A stretch of DNA of 64,000 nucleotides, from contig JYOB01000003.1 in NCBI GenBank assembly GCA_000955795.1, positions 248,001-312,000 of the forward strand, given 5' to 3'. The notes beneath the pieces are model-generated. The model did no database searches, was not told the origin of the DNA, and saw only the letters and a program-made list of their open reading frames with translations. Positions within the stretch are counted from its first letter, which is position 1. Every line of letters begins with the position of its first letter. Below are positions 7,877 through 16,326 of this stretch, one piece after another. The DNA is from Burkholderiaceae bacterium 26. GTDB lineage: Bacteria; Pseudomonadota; Gammaproteobacteria; Burkholderiales; Burkholderiaceae. The translations under genes and the position numbers were made by a program.

Positions 7877-8332
7877 TCAAAGCAGGGATTTGCCCTGCGA
7901 CAGGATCTTGTCGCACGCCTGCCGGGTGATTTGCGACTTGATGCTGCTCAGGTCGAACTTGTTTCCATCCGAATTCGTCAGGATGCCCTTTGTGCCGTCG
8001 GTGTAACCCGGGGTGGACGCTGGCGCCCCGCCCAGCTTGCCGAGCAGCTTGTCTTTGACCGAGGCCGCGTCGGTGGCGCCGCCAAGGTAGTTGTTCTTTA
8101 TGCAGAATTCCAGCACGCCAGCCACATTGCCGGTGCTGCCCGACGTCAATGACCCGAGCGACGGCACACCGCCCAGGCCACCGATGCTGCCAAGGCCGCC
8201 AGTGGCGCCCTGGCTGTTGCCCTGCGTGGCCCCCTTGATGAGGTCTCCGATCTGGGCGTGGGCGGCAGCCGGAAATAGCACGGCAATCAGCAGCGTGGCC
8301 GTGGCGGCGGTGCGAATCAGATGGGGTTTCAT
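7877..8332 (-). CDS. DUF2501 family secreted protein
   Basis: 151 aa with a Sec signal peptide MKPHLIRTAATATLLIAVLF-PAAAHA, cleavage predicted after AHA at about residue 26. Mature part begins QIGDLIKGATQG, has a Gly/Ser/Leu-rich low-complexity section and then EFCIKNNYLGG...RQACDKILSQGKSLL with two conserved cysteines that may pair. This fits DUF2501 (E. coli YjjA-like), small periplasmic proteins of unknown role. ATG at 8332 has AAGGAG upstream; longer in-frame starts lack a signal peptide at the N-terminus. Confidence 0.8.
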   Translation of the reverse strand: MKPHLIRTAATATLLIAVLFPAAAHAQIGDLIKGATQGNSQGATGGLGSIGGLGGVPSLGSLTSGSTGNVAGVLEFCIKNNYLGGATDAASVKDKLLGKLGGAPASTPGYTDGTKGILTNSDGNKFDLSSIKSQITRQACDKILSQGKSLL

Positions 8333-8446
8333 GCGCAGGGCTCCTTGAAATGGCACGGGGATCATCCTTACCGTAGTGCACAACGCACTGAAATGACGTG
8401 TTGCGCGAGGTGAGGTATCTCCGCCATTGTCTGGTGCCGCGGCAAC

Positions 8447-8475
8447 AAAAAACCCGGCATGTCGCCGGGTTTTTT
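8447..8475. terminator. terminator of the cold-shock gene (symmetrical)
   Basis: AAAAAACCCGGC, 5-base loop, GCCGGGTTTTTT. It lies about 47 bases past the cspA stop on the minus strand and has T-runs in both directions. Confidence 0.88.
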
Positions 8476-8521
8476 GCATTTGGACACCGTCGCCATCAGG
8501 CGGGGTGCCGGGCAACGCCAA

Positions 8522-8725
8522 TCAGGCAGCCTGGATGTTGGTGGCCTGCTTGCCCTTCGGGCCTTGCGTCACTTCGAACGAGACGCGCTGATTTTCCTTG
8601 AGCGTCTTGAAGCCAGCCATTTGGATGGCCGAGAAATGCGCAAACAGCTCTTCGCCGCCTTCGTCAGGCGAGATGAAACCGAAACCCTTGGCGTCGTTAA
8701 ACCATTTGACCGTACCGAGTGCCAT
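8522..8725 (-). CDS. cspA: cold-shock protein, CspA family
   Basis: 67 aa, a single cold-shock domain that binds single-stranded RNA/DNA and melts structure. RNP1 KGFGFI is at residues 13-18 and RNP2 LFAHF at 27-31. It opens with the usual [14 protein letters not shown] strong ribosome site GGAGGGG precedes the ATG. About 575 bases separate it from the divergent clpS, leaving room for a long 5' leader as in other csp genes. Bacteria of this group carry several copies, so the symbol denotes the family. Confidence 0.93.
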   Translation of the reverse strand: MALGTVKWFNDAKGFGFISPDEGGEELFAHFSAIQMAGFKTLKENQRVSFEVTQGPKGKQATNIQAA

Positions 8726-9300
8726 GAAAACCCCTCCGTTAAAACACAAGTCCGAGCCGGGAGGTATGCCTGTCGGGGCAGTGCAGAGCGGTACCGCGCA
8801 GTCATCGCCCGGCCGCCGGCCTGCACGGCACGACGAATGGCGCGGGTGGAACCGCGCCGCAAGCGATCGGTCTTCTTGTGGCAAACGCCACAGCCTGAAG
8901 CGGTTGTCGATCTGTAGTCGACTGGTGTGAGGCCTCCCGGGCTCACCATTCATGCGGCTCGCTGCCAACGGTTTGCGGGGCAGTAGGGCGCACATGCTGA
9001 ATTCGATTGTTCGAGGATTGTAAGAGACTGTCAAGGCCACAAAGGGTGGGTTTGTGGCGAAAAACGGTCAGTTTCTGAAGAGGTTTTGCTCGAAATCCAG
9101 CCGATCGCCTCCAAGTACGGAAAACGATTGGCATCTCAGGCGCGGAGCTTGCGCCGGTTCCAGCCAACGCAGGGGCGGTAAAACGCCTCGCGCCCGAGGG
9201 CTGACGGACGCACGCGGCACGGGCCAAACCGTTTGTAGACCTTGAAGTCGGTGTTATTTCCCCAAATTGCGAACTCGAAAGGAGTGGTTAGAATAAGACC
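8726..9300. other. 575-bp divergent intergenic region, cspA leader side and clpS promoter side
   Basis: No coding potential I can support on either strand. The left part would be the 5' leader of cspA on the minus strand. The right end carries a sigma70-like promoter for clpS (listed separately). Confidence 0.5.
9267..9294 (+). promoter_or_regulatory. sigma70-like promoter immediately before clpS
   Basis: TTGCGA (9267-9272), 16-base spacer, TAGAAT (9289-9294). Transcription would start at about 9300-9302, that is at the clpS ATG (9301), suggesting a leaderless message. The AAAGGAG at 9278-9284 is about 17 bases from the ATG, too far for a normal ribosome site, and would lie upstream of the transcript. 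Confidence 0.45.
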
Positions 9301-9627
9301 ATGGCAATCCGGCAAGCGACCACTCCACAACACGATGCAGGCACCGTCCTCGAGCGGAAAGAGCAAGCGCTCAAACCGCCCGCGATGTACAAGGTGCTGC
9401 TGCTCAACGACGACTACACCCCGATGGAATTCGTCGTGATGATTCTTCAGCAGTATTTCAGCAAAGACCGGGAGACCGCCACACAGATCATGCTGACTGT
9501 GCATCGGGAAGGTAGGGGCGTGTGCGGTATCTACACACGGGATATCGCCGCGACGAAAGTGGAATTAGTGTCAACCCATGCACGGCAAGCGGGGCATCCG
9601 CTGCAGTGCGTGATGGAGGAAGCATGA
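9301..9627 (+). CDS. clpS: ATP-dependent Clp protease adaptor ClpS
   Basis: 108 aa. Delivers N-degron substrates to the ClpA unfoldase. Core begins [20 protein letters not shown], the ClpS signature containing the N-degron binding residues, followed by [17 protein letters not shown] and a C-terminal HPLQC strand. The 28-residue flexible N-terminal extension before MYKV is close to that of E. coli ClpS and supports ATG 9301. Stop overlaps the clpA start (ATGA). Confidence 0.96.
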   Translation: MAIRQATTPQHDAGTVLERKEQALKPPAMYKVLLLNDDYTPMEFVVMILQQYFSKDRETATQIMLTVHREGRGVCGIYTRDIAATKVELVSTHARQAGHPLQCVMEEA

Positions 9628-11912
9628 TCGCGCAAGAACTGGAAGTCAGCCTGCACATGGCGTTTGTCGAAGCCCGGCAGGCTCGCCACGAATTCATTAC
9701 GGTGGAGCATCTGCTGCTTGCGCTGCTGGACAATCCGACGGCCGCGGAGGTGCTGCGCGCCTGCGCCGCCAACATCGAAGACCTTCGCACGCATCTGAAG
9801 AACTTCATCGCCGACAACACGCCTGTGGTGCCCGGCACGGACGAGGTGGACACGCAACCCACGCTGGGTTTCCAGCGTGTGATCCAGCGCGCCATCATGC
9901 ACGTGCAATCCACGTCCAACGGTAAGAAGGAAGTGACGGGCGCGAACGTGCTGGTCGCCATCTTCGGCGAGAAGGATTCGCACGCGGTGTACTACCTCCA
10001 GCAACAGGGCGTGACCCGGCTGGACGTCGTGAACTTCATCAGCCACGGCATCCGCAAGGACCAGGCTGAGCCCGCCAAGCAGGGCGAAGGCAACCCCGAA
10101 GGCGAAGGCGGCGACGGCAAGGAAAGCCCGCTGGAGCAGTTCACCCAGAACCTGAACGCGCTGGCCAAGGCCGGTAAGATCGATCCGCTGATCGGTCGCG
10201 AGCAGGAAGTCGAACGCGTGGTGCAGGTGCTGTGCCGTCGGCGCAAGAACAACCCGTTGCTGGTGGGCGAGGCCGGTGTCGGCAAGACAGCCATCGCCGA
10301 AGGCCTGGCATGGCGCATCACCAAGGGCGAAGTGCCGGACATCCTCGCGAAGTCCGTCGTCTACTCGCTCGACATGGGCGCGCTGCTGGCCGGCACCAAA
10401 TACCGCGGTGACTTTGAGCAACGCCTGAAGGGCGTGCTGAAGTCGCTCAAGGACAATCCGAACGCGATCCTGTTCATCGACGAAATCCATACGCTGATCG
10501 GCGCAGGCGCCGCTTCGGGCGGCACGCTGGACGCAAGCAACCTGCTCAAGCCGGCGCTGTCCTCAGGCGCACTCAAGTGCATCGGTGCGACGACGTTCAC
10601 GGAATATCGCGGCATCTTCGAGAAAGACGCAGCGCTGTCCCGCCGCTTCCAGAAGATCGACGTGGTGGAGCCGACGGTTGATCAGACCGTGCAGATTTTG
10701 CGTGGTCTGAAGTCGCGCTTTGAAGAGCACCACGGCGTGAAGTACGCATCGTCGGCGCTCACGGCCGCGGCTGAATTGTCGGCACGCTTCATCACCGACC
10801 GCCATTTGCCGGACAAGGCAATCGACGTGATCGACGAAGCCGGTGCGGCTCAACGCATCCTGCCGAAGTCGAAGCAGAAGAAGACGATCGGCAAGGGCGA
10901 GATCGAAGACATCGTCTCGCGCATCGCCCGCGTCCCGCCGCAAAGCGTGTCGCAGGATGATCGTAGCAAGCTGCAGACGCTGGAGCGCGACCTGAAGTCG
11001 GTCGTGTTCGGGCAGGACCCGGCCATTGATGCGCTCGCTTCGGCCATCAAGATGTCGCGTGCAGGCCTGGGCAAGACGGACAAGCCGATCGGCTCGTTCC
11101 TGTTCAGCGGCCCGACGGGCGTGGGCAAGACCGAAGTCGCCAAGCAACTCGCATTCATCCTGGGCATCGAGCTGATCCGCTTTGACATGTCGGAGTACAT
11201 GGAGCGCCATGCGGTGAGCCGGTTGATCGGTGCGCCTCCGGGCTACGTGGGCTTCGACCAAGGCGGTTTGCTGACGGAAGCCGTGACGAAGAAGCCGCAC
11301 TGCGTGCTGCTGCTGGACGAGATCGAGAAGGCACACCCGGACATCTTCAACATCCTGTTGCAGGTGATGGACCACGGCGCGCTGACGGACAACAACGGCC
11401 GCAAGGCGGATTTCCGCAACGTGATCATCATCATGACGACCAATGCGGGCGCCGAGACGATGAACAAGGCAACGATCGGTTTCACCACGACGCGCGAACA
11501 GGGCGACGAGATGGCCGACATCAAGCGCATGTTCACGCCGGAATTCCGCAACCGTCTGGATGCGACCATCAGCTTCCGCTCGCTCGATGAGGAAATCATC
11601 ATGCGCGTGGTCGACAAGTTCCTCATGCAGCTGGAAGAGCAGCTGCACGAGAAGAAGGTGGATGCCATCTTCACCGAGAAGCTGCGTCGCTTCCTGGCGA
11701 AGAAGGGCTTCGACCCGCTGATGGGTGCACGTCCGATGCAACGGTTGATTCAAGACCTGATCCGCAAGGCGCTGGCCGACGAACTGCTGTTCGGCAAGTT
11801 GACCAATGGGGGCAAGGTGGTTGTGGACCTGGACGATGCGGATGCGGTGAAGCTGGAATTCTCGGAGAACGAAGCGCCGCCGGCACCTGCCCAGGAAGAA
11901 GCGGAAGCTTGA
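9624..11912 (+). CDS. clpA: ATP-dependent Clp protease ATP-binding subunit ClpA
   Basis: 762 aa hexameric AAA+ unfoldase that feeds ClpP. The Clp N domain (about 1-145) starts [20 protein letters not shown]; a charged linker ([20 protein letters not shown]) leads to D1 with Walker A GEAGVGKT and Walker B LFIDEIH. D2 has Walker [16 protein letters not shown] and Walker [14 protein letters not shown]. The Gly/Glu-rich linker is a little longer than in E. coli. The C-terminus ends in an acidic Pro/Glu tail. Translationally coupled to clpS. Confidence 0.97.
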   Translation: MIAQELEVSLHMAFVEARQARHEFITVEHLLLALLDNPTAAEVLRACAANIEDLRTHLKNFIADNTPVVPGTDEVDTQPTLGFQRVIQRAIMHVQSTSNGKKEVTGANVLVAIFGEKDSHAVYYLQQQGVTRLDVVNFISHGIRKDQAEPAKQGEGNPEGEGGDGKESPLEQFTQNLNALAKAGKIDPLIGREQEVERVVQVLCRRRKNNPLLVGEAGVGKTAIAEGLAWRITKGEVPDILAKSVVYSLDMGALLAGTKYRGDFEQRLKGVLKSLKDNPNAILFIDEIHTLIGAGAASGGTLDASNLLKPALSSGALKCIGATTFTEYRGIFEKDAALSRRFQKIDVVEPTVDQTVQILRGLKSRFEEHHGVKYASSALTAAAELSARFITDRHLPDKAIDVIDEAGAAQRILPKSKQKKTIGKGEIEDIVSRIARVPPQSVSQDDRSKLQTLERDLKSVVFGQDPAIDALASAIKMSRAGLGKTDKPIGSFLFSGPTGVGKTEVAKQLAFILGIELIRFDMSEYMERHAVSRLIGAPPGYVGFDQGGLLTEAVTKKPHCVLLLDEIEKAHPDIFNILLQVMDHGALTDNNGRKADFRNVIIIMTTNAGAETMNKATIGFTTTREQGDEMADIKRMFTPEFRNRLDATISFRSLDEEIIMRVVDKFLMQLEEQLHEKKVDAIFTEKLRRFLAKKGFDPLMGARPMQRLIQDLIRKALADELLFGKLTNGGKVVVDLDDADAVKLEFSENEAPPAPAQEEAEA

Positions 11913-11931
11913 CGAGTTTGTCGCACCAAAG

Positions 11932-11959
11932 AAAAGGCCCGGAATCTCCGGGCCTTTTT
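11932..11959. terminator. bidirectional terminator between clpA and dut
   Basis: AAAAGGCCCGG, loop AATCT, CCGGGCCTTTTT. It ends clpSA from the left and the dut operon from the right (T-run TTTTC on the minus strand). Confidence 0.9.
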
Positions 11960-11980
11960 GTTATGCGTGGGCGATGTTTG

Positions 11981-12427
11981 TCAGTGGCGCCCGGTGCTGC
12001 CGAAACCACCCGCGCCGCGCTCGCTTCCAGCAAAGTCATCGACGATGTTCAGCTCGGCTTGCACCACCGGCACGATCACGAGTTGCGCAAGGCGCTCCAT
12101 GGGATTGAGCACGAATGCCGTGCTGCCACGGTTCCATGTGCTGACCATGAGCTGGCCCTGGTAGTCCGAATCGATCAGGCCGACCAGGTTGCCGAGCACG
12201 ATGCCGTGCTTATGGCCCATGCCGGAACGCGGCAGGATCAGCGCGGCATAACCCGGGTCGGCCAGATGGATGGCCATGCCGGTCGGGACCAGATGCGTGG
12301 TGCCGGGCTCGATGGTGAGCGGAGCGTCGATGCAGGCGCGCAGGTCTAGCCCGGCGCTGCCGGTGGTGGCGTACTGCGGGAGCTGTTCGTGCAGGCGGGC
12401 GTCGAGGATCTTGACGTCGAGTTTCAT
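11981..12427 (-). CDS. dut: deoxyuridine 5'-triphosphate nucleotidohydrolase
   Basis: 148 aa trimeric dUTPase, hydrolysing dUTP to dUMP and PPi. Family motifs are visible in order: GSAGLDLRA (motif 1), [10 protein letters not shown] (motif 2), GLIDSDYQG with the catalytic Asp (motif 3), RLAQLVIVP (motif 4) and the Gly-rich C-terminal [12 protein letters not shown] (motif 5). Its ATG overlaps the stop of the upstream luciferase-like gene by 4 bases, so it sits at the end of a coaBC-LLM-dut operon. Confidence 0.97.
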   Translation of the reverse strand: MKLDVKILDARLHEQLPQYATTGSAGLDLRACIDAPLTIEPGTTHLVPTGMAIHLADPGYAALILPRSGMGHKHGIVLGNLVGLIDSDYQGQLMVSTWNRGSTAFVLNPMERLAQLVIVPVVQAELNIVDDFAGSERGAGGFGSTGRH

Positions 12428-13470
12428 GCGGGGCGGGCCGAAGAGGTTGCAGAAGCCGGAGATGGTAGCGCAAACGCCTCGGCCAGCAGCTCGTATGAGC
12501 GCTGTCGCGCCTTGTAGCTGGGTGCGACGGTCAGCAGGATCAGTTCGTCGGCGACAAAGCGTTCCTTGAGCGCATGCATCTGCTCGGCCACGGATTCCGG
12601 TGTGCCGATGATGCTGCGTGGCCGCTCGCGCATAGCGATGGCCTGGTCGCGCTCGGTGTAGACGTGGGCCTCGCCTTGCTCGACGGTCGGGATCGGGCCG
12701 TTTACGCCAAGCGCCATCTGCACGCGGCGCAGGTCGACGGCGGCTTCATAGCGGCGCGCTTCGGCTTCGGTATCAGCCGCGATCACGAAGACGGCGGCGG
12801 CGCTATACGGGCGCGCGTCGTAGCCGGGCTCGAAATCCGTGCGGTACTGCTGGGTGACGATATGCCCGACGTGCGGGTTGATGAAATGCGCGAACGCGAA
12901 ACGGATGCCCAGACGCGCGGCCAGCGCGCCGCCAAAATCGCTGGAGCCGAGCATCCACAACTCGGGCTTGGTATCGCTCTCGGGTTGCAGCAGAACGCCG
13001 GCCGCTGGGTGATCGGACGGCAGCGTGCCCGTCAGGTGCCAGATCAGTTCCTGCACCTGCTGCGGGAAGATGTCGCCGCGGTTGTAGTCGCCCATCGCCA
13101 CGGCTTGCGCGGTGCGCATGTCGCCGCCAGGTGCACGGCCGACACCCAGGTCGATGCGGTTCGGGAACAGCGCCTCCAGCAGGCGGAACTGCTCGGCCAG
13201 CTTGAAGGGGCTGTAGTAGGGCAGCATCACGCCGCCGGAGCCCACGCGCAGGTGCTTCGTGGCGCTGGCTACGCGGGCAATCATCACTTCCGGCGCGGGG
13301 TTGCTCACGCCGCGCAGGCCGTGGTGCTCGGCGCACCAGTAGCGCGTGTAGCCGAGCGAATCCGCGAGTTGCGCCAGGTCGACCGTCGCGGCGATGGCAT
13401 CGCGTGCGCTGTGGCCGTAGATGACCGGACTTTGGTCCAGAACCGACAGGCGGATTGGCGCGGCAGTCAT
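12424..13470 (-). CDS. LLM-class flavin-dependent oxidoreductase (MsnO8-like)
   Basis: 348 aa. Bacterial-luciferase-like TIM barrel using reduced flavin. Begins [20 protein letters not shown] and has [42 protein letters not shown] and [11 protein letters not shown], matching the MsnO8 branch of the LLM superfamily; the substrate is unknown. It overlaps coaBC upstream and dut downstream by 4 bases each, which splits the usual coaBC-dut pair. The C-terminus ends in a low-complexity Ser/Ala tail. Confidence 0.85.
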   Translation of the reverse strand: MTAAPIRLSVLDQSPVIYGHSARDAIAATVDLAQLADSLGYTRYWCAEHHGLRGVSNPAPEVMIARVASATKHLRVGSGGVMLPYYSPFKLAEQFRLLEALFPNRIDLGVGRAPGGDMRTAQAVAMGDYNRGDIFPQQVQELIWHLTGTLPSDHPAAGVLLQPESDTKPELWMLGSSDFGGALAARLGIRFAFAHFINPHVGHIVTQQYRTDFEPGYDARPYSAAAVFVIAADTEAEARRYEAAVDLRRVQMALGVNGPIPTVEQGEAHVYTERDQAIAMRERPRSIIGTPESVAEQMHALKERFVADELILLTVAPSYKARQRSYELLAEAFALPSPASATSSARPA

Positions 13471-14672
13471 GATCGTGCCCCATGCACGCGGTCGGCGATG
13501 GCGGCGACGATCTGGCGCGCGAGCGTCAACTTGTCGGCGCGCGGCAGGCGCGTGATGCCCTTTGCATCGAAGAGCGCGACTTCGTTGTCGTCGCGGCCGA
13601 AGGTCTGCTGGCCAAGATTGCCGACCAGCAGCGGAATGCCCTTTTTCTTGCGCTTGGCCTCGCCGAACTCTTCCAACCGTTCGGTTTCGGCCGCAAAGCC
13701 GACGCAGAAAGGCGCATTCGCCCGGCGCGCCACACCGGCGAGGATGTCCGGGTTCTGTGTGAACGTAAGGGCCGGTACGTCGGAGTCGTTCTGCTTCTTG
13801 AGCTTTTGTTCCGCGGCTTGCGCCACGCGCCAGTCGGCCACCGCCGCAACCGCGATGAAGATGTCGTTCTTGGCAGCATCCAGCTCGTGCATGACGGTGT
13901 CGTGCATCTGCTGGGCGGTTTGCACATCAATGCGCAGCACGCCTGCGGGCGTGTCCTGATGGCACGGTCCGGCAACCAGCGTGACTTCTGCACCGGCCTG
14001 CGCTGCCGCACGTGCCAAGGCAAAACCCATCTTGCCGCTGGACAGGTTCGTGATGCCGCGCACGGGGTCGATCGGCTCGAAGGTCGGGCCGGCCGTCAGC
14101 AGCACGCGGTGACCGCGCAGCAGCTTGGGCTGAAAGAAGCCGATGAGCTGCTCGACGATGTCTTCCGGCTCCAGCATGCGGCCGTCGCCGACTTCGCCGC
14201 AGGCCTGGTCGCCGGCATCGGGGCCGAGCAGGGTGACGTCATCCGCGCGCAACTGCGCTGCGTTACGCTGCGTGGCGGGCGCGGCCCACATCTGGCGGTT
14301 CATCGCGGGCGCGACGAGCAGCGGGCAATCGCGCGCGATGCACAGCGTGGAGAGCAGGTCGTCGGCCATGCCGTGCGCGAGCTTGGCCAGAAAGTCGGTG
14401 GACGCCGGTGCGATGACGATGGCGTCCGCTTCGCGCGAGAGGTCGATGTGCGGCATGTTGTTACCGATGCGGCCATCCCACTGTGACGTGAAGACCGGAC
14501 GACCGGAAAGCGCCTGCATCGTCACCGGTGTGATGAAGTGCGCGGCGGCCTCGGTCATCACCACCTGCACGGTCGCGCCAGCCTTGGTCAACAGCCGCAC
14601 CAGCTCGGCGGACTTGTAGCACGCGATGCCGCCGGTCAGGCCGAGCACGAAATGTTTGCCTTGCAGTTCCAT
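13467..14672 (-). CDS. coaBC: bifunctional phosphopantothenoylcysteine decarboxylase / phosphopantothenate-cysteine ligase
   Basis: 401 aa. Carries out two steps of CoA synthesis. N-terminal CoaC (about 1-190): GLTGGIACYKSAELVRLL flavin-binding start, NMPHIDLSREAD with the active-site His, and PAMNRQMW. C-terminal CoaB begins about 190 with LLTAGPTFEPIDPVRGITNLSSGKMG and contains FTQNPDIL and VGFAAET. ATG 14672 aligns with family starts (MELQGKHFVLGLTGG); an upstream in-frame ATG adds 17 unlikely residues. First gene of the coaBC-LLM-dut operon. Confidence 0.96.
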   Translation of the reverse strand: MELQGKHFVLGLTGGIACYKSAELVRLLTKAGATVQVVMTEAAAHFITPVTMQALSGRPVFTSQWDGRIGNNMPHIDLSREADAIVIAPASTDFLAKLAHGMADDLLSTLCIARDCPLLVAPAMNRQMWAAPATQRNAAQLRADDVTLLGPDAGDQACGEVGDGRMLEPEDIVEQLIGFFQPKLLRGHRVLLTAGPTFEPIDPVRGITNLSSGKMGFALARAAAQAGAEVTLVAGPCHQDTPAGVLRIDVQTAQQMHDTVMHELDAAKNDIFIAVAAVADWRVAQAAEQKLKKQNDSDVPALTFTQNPDILAGVARRANAPFCVGFAAETERLEEFGEAKRKKKGIPLLVGNLGQQTFGRDDNEVALFDAKGITRLPRADKLTLARQIVAAIADRVHGARS

Positions 14673-14806
14673 AACAACCCGCTTGGGAATCCGATTGACG
14701 CGATATGCGCGGGCAGGATACAACCCGGTGCCCGGGCTTCCTGCTCAACAGTGGCGATGATACCGGCTTGCCCCGCGGTGCGTCTGGCACCCCGGTTTTT
14801 CCTCAA

Positions 14807-15400
14807 ATGCGCATTCCCGATATGGTTTTCGGTCGTTCAGCAGTTCGCAATGTCCTCGCCTTGATTGGCGGTTGCGCCATCGTTGCGGTGGTGGCCGCTG
14901 CCGTGCTCGTCTGCGGGGCGAAGGCATGGCTGCGCGAGGAGCCGAGGCTCGCGCACGCAGACGTGATCGTTGTGCTGGGCGGAGAGTCGGGCCAGCGCGT
15001 GATCGGCGCTGCCGAGCTGTATCACGCGGGTGTAGCGCCTCGCGTGTTCGTCAGCGGCCAGGGCGATTGCCTGCTGATCGAGCGCCGCCTTGTGATGGCC
15101 GGCGTGCCGGCGGAGCGCATCGGCCACGAATGTGTGTCCGGCAGCACGATGGAAAATGCGCGGATGACGCGCGAGACGCTGGCGGGCCAGCAGGTGCAGA
15201 GCGCAATTTTGGTCACGAGCTGGTATCACACCGGCCGAGCGCTGGCGGTGTTCAGCAAGGTGTGGCCGGAAGTCACTTGGGGTGCGCAAGGCGTGTTCCC
15301 GGGCGACACGCTCGCCAAGTCGGTGCCTGTCTACGAAGCCGGGTCGATTCTTGCGGAGTACGTCAAGCGCGCGTGGTATGCCGTGCGCTACTGGGGCTGA
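14807..15400 (+). CDS. YdcF/SanA-like DUF218 membrane-anchored protein
   Basis: About 197 aa from ATG 14807 (ATG 14822 is also possible; neither has a clear ribosome site). One N-terminal helix VLALIGGCAIVAVVAAAVLV anchors a DUF218 domain: ADVIVVLGGESGQRVIGAAE, RVFVSGQGDCLLIE, GSTMENARMTRE, AILVTSWYHTGRALAVFSKV. Relatives (SanA, ElyC, YdcF) act in envelope maintenance, but the molecular activity is not settled. Divergent from coaBC and ends 4 bases before the DUF4180 stop. Confidence 0.8.
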   Translation: MRIPDMVFGRSAVRNVLALIGGCAIVAVVAAAVLVCGAKAWLREEPRLAHADVIVVLGGESGQRVIGAAELYHAGVAPRVFVSGQGDCLLIERRLVMAGVPAERIGHECVSGSTMENARMTRETLAGQQVQSAILVTSWYHTGRALAVFSKVWPEVTWGAQGVFPGDTLAKSVPVYEAGSILAEYVKRAWYAVRYWG

Positions 15401-15404
15401 GCCC

Positions 15405-15782
15405 TTATTCGGCAGGCATGGGCCGCGCATCGGCAGCCAGATCGTCGAGCGACGGCACGAAGCGGATCGTGTCGCGCTGGTTCGATTCACGGACCCAGTC
15501 GCGTAACGCGCCGCTGGCGCGTAGGTGCGCAGAGATGTCGCCCACCACGGCGAGTTTCAGGCGGTAGTTGGTGATCTTTTGTGCGATGCCGCCAGCCAGG
15601 CCCGTGCGCAGCGCAAAGAACGCGGCATCGATGCGGCTGACGGGCACGGCAACCATCGTTGCGCCATGCCCCAGCGCCTCGCCGATCACGTGGTCTAGCG
15701 CATCCTGTTCGCTGGCGATGGGCGGGCCGGCCTCGTCGAGGCACAGCACCGCTTCACCATTCCACTGCCGGAGTTCTGGCAC
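15405..15782 (-). CDS. DUF4180 domain protein
   Basis: 125 aa, cytoplasmic, no known activity. Contains HVIGEALGHGATMVAVPVSR, IDAAFFALRTGLAGGIAQKI and LAVVGDISAHLRASGALRDW followed by VRESN, the conserved core of DUF4180 (SpoIIAA/STAS-like fold has been suggested for such proteins; I infer this only loosely). It lies 7 bases after the lspA stop, so it is likely co-transcribed with ileS-lspA. Confidence 0.78.
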   Translation of the reverse strand: MPELRQWNGEAVLCLDEAGPPIASEQDALDHVIGEALGHGATMVAVPVSRIDAAFFALRTGLAGGIAQKITNYRLKLAVVGDISAHLRASGALRDWVRESNQRDTIRFVPSLDDLAADARPMPAE

Positions 15783-15789
15783 CGCAGCG

Positions 15790-16326
15790 TCAGCGCCGCA
15801 CGCGCCGCAGTTCGTCGACGATCAGCAGTACCGCACCGATGGTGATGCCGCAGTCGGCCACGTTGAACGCCGGCCAGTGGTAGTTGTGCAGGTAGAAGTC
15901 GAGGAAATCCACCACGTGACCGTAGATGACACGGTCGATCACGTTGCCCAGCGCGCCGCCCAGAATGAGCGCCAGGGCAAAGCAGAACAGCTTTTGCCCG
16001 CTGTGCCGCTTGAGCAGCCACACGATGAACAGCGCCGCTGCCACGCCCAGGCCCGTGAAGAACCAGCGCTGCCAGCCGCCCGCTGCGGCCAGGAACGAAA
16101 ACGCCGCCCCCTTGTTATAGGCCAGCACGAGGTTGAAGAACCCGGTGACCGGGCGCGACTCGCCGTAGGTGAAGGTCTTGAGGATGGCGACCTTGGTCAA
16201 CTGGTCCAGCAGGATCCAGATGACGGCCAGGCCGAGCCAAGGGCCCACGCCATGACCGCCGGCGCTCTTCTTCAATCCGATCGATTTGCTCTTACCGCCG
16301 TTACGGGCCGCCCGAGTTGTCGCCAT
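15790..16326 (-). CDS. lspA: lipoprotein signal peptidase (signal peptidase II)
   Basis: 178 aa inner-membrane aspartyl protease that removes signal peptides from prolipoproteins. The catalytic aspartates lie in [20 protein letters not shown] and in [11 protein letters not shown]. Four membrane helices are visible, starting with [20 protein letters not shown]. The basic N-terminal extension ([20 protein letters not shown]) is longer than in E. coli. The ATG overlaps the ileS stop (TAATG), the conserved ileS-lspA coupling. Confidence 0.96.
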   Translation of the reverse strand: MATTRAARNGGKSKSIGLKKSAGGHGVGPWLGLAVIWILLDQLTKVAILKTFTYGESRPVTGFFNLVLAYNKGAAFSFLAAAGGWQRWFFTGLGVAAALFIVWLLKRHSGQKLFCFALALILGGALGNVIDRVIYGHVVDFLDFYLHNYHWPAFNVADCGITIGAVLLIVDELRRVRR

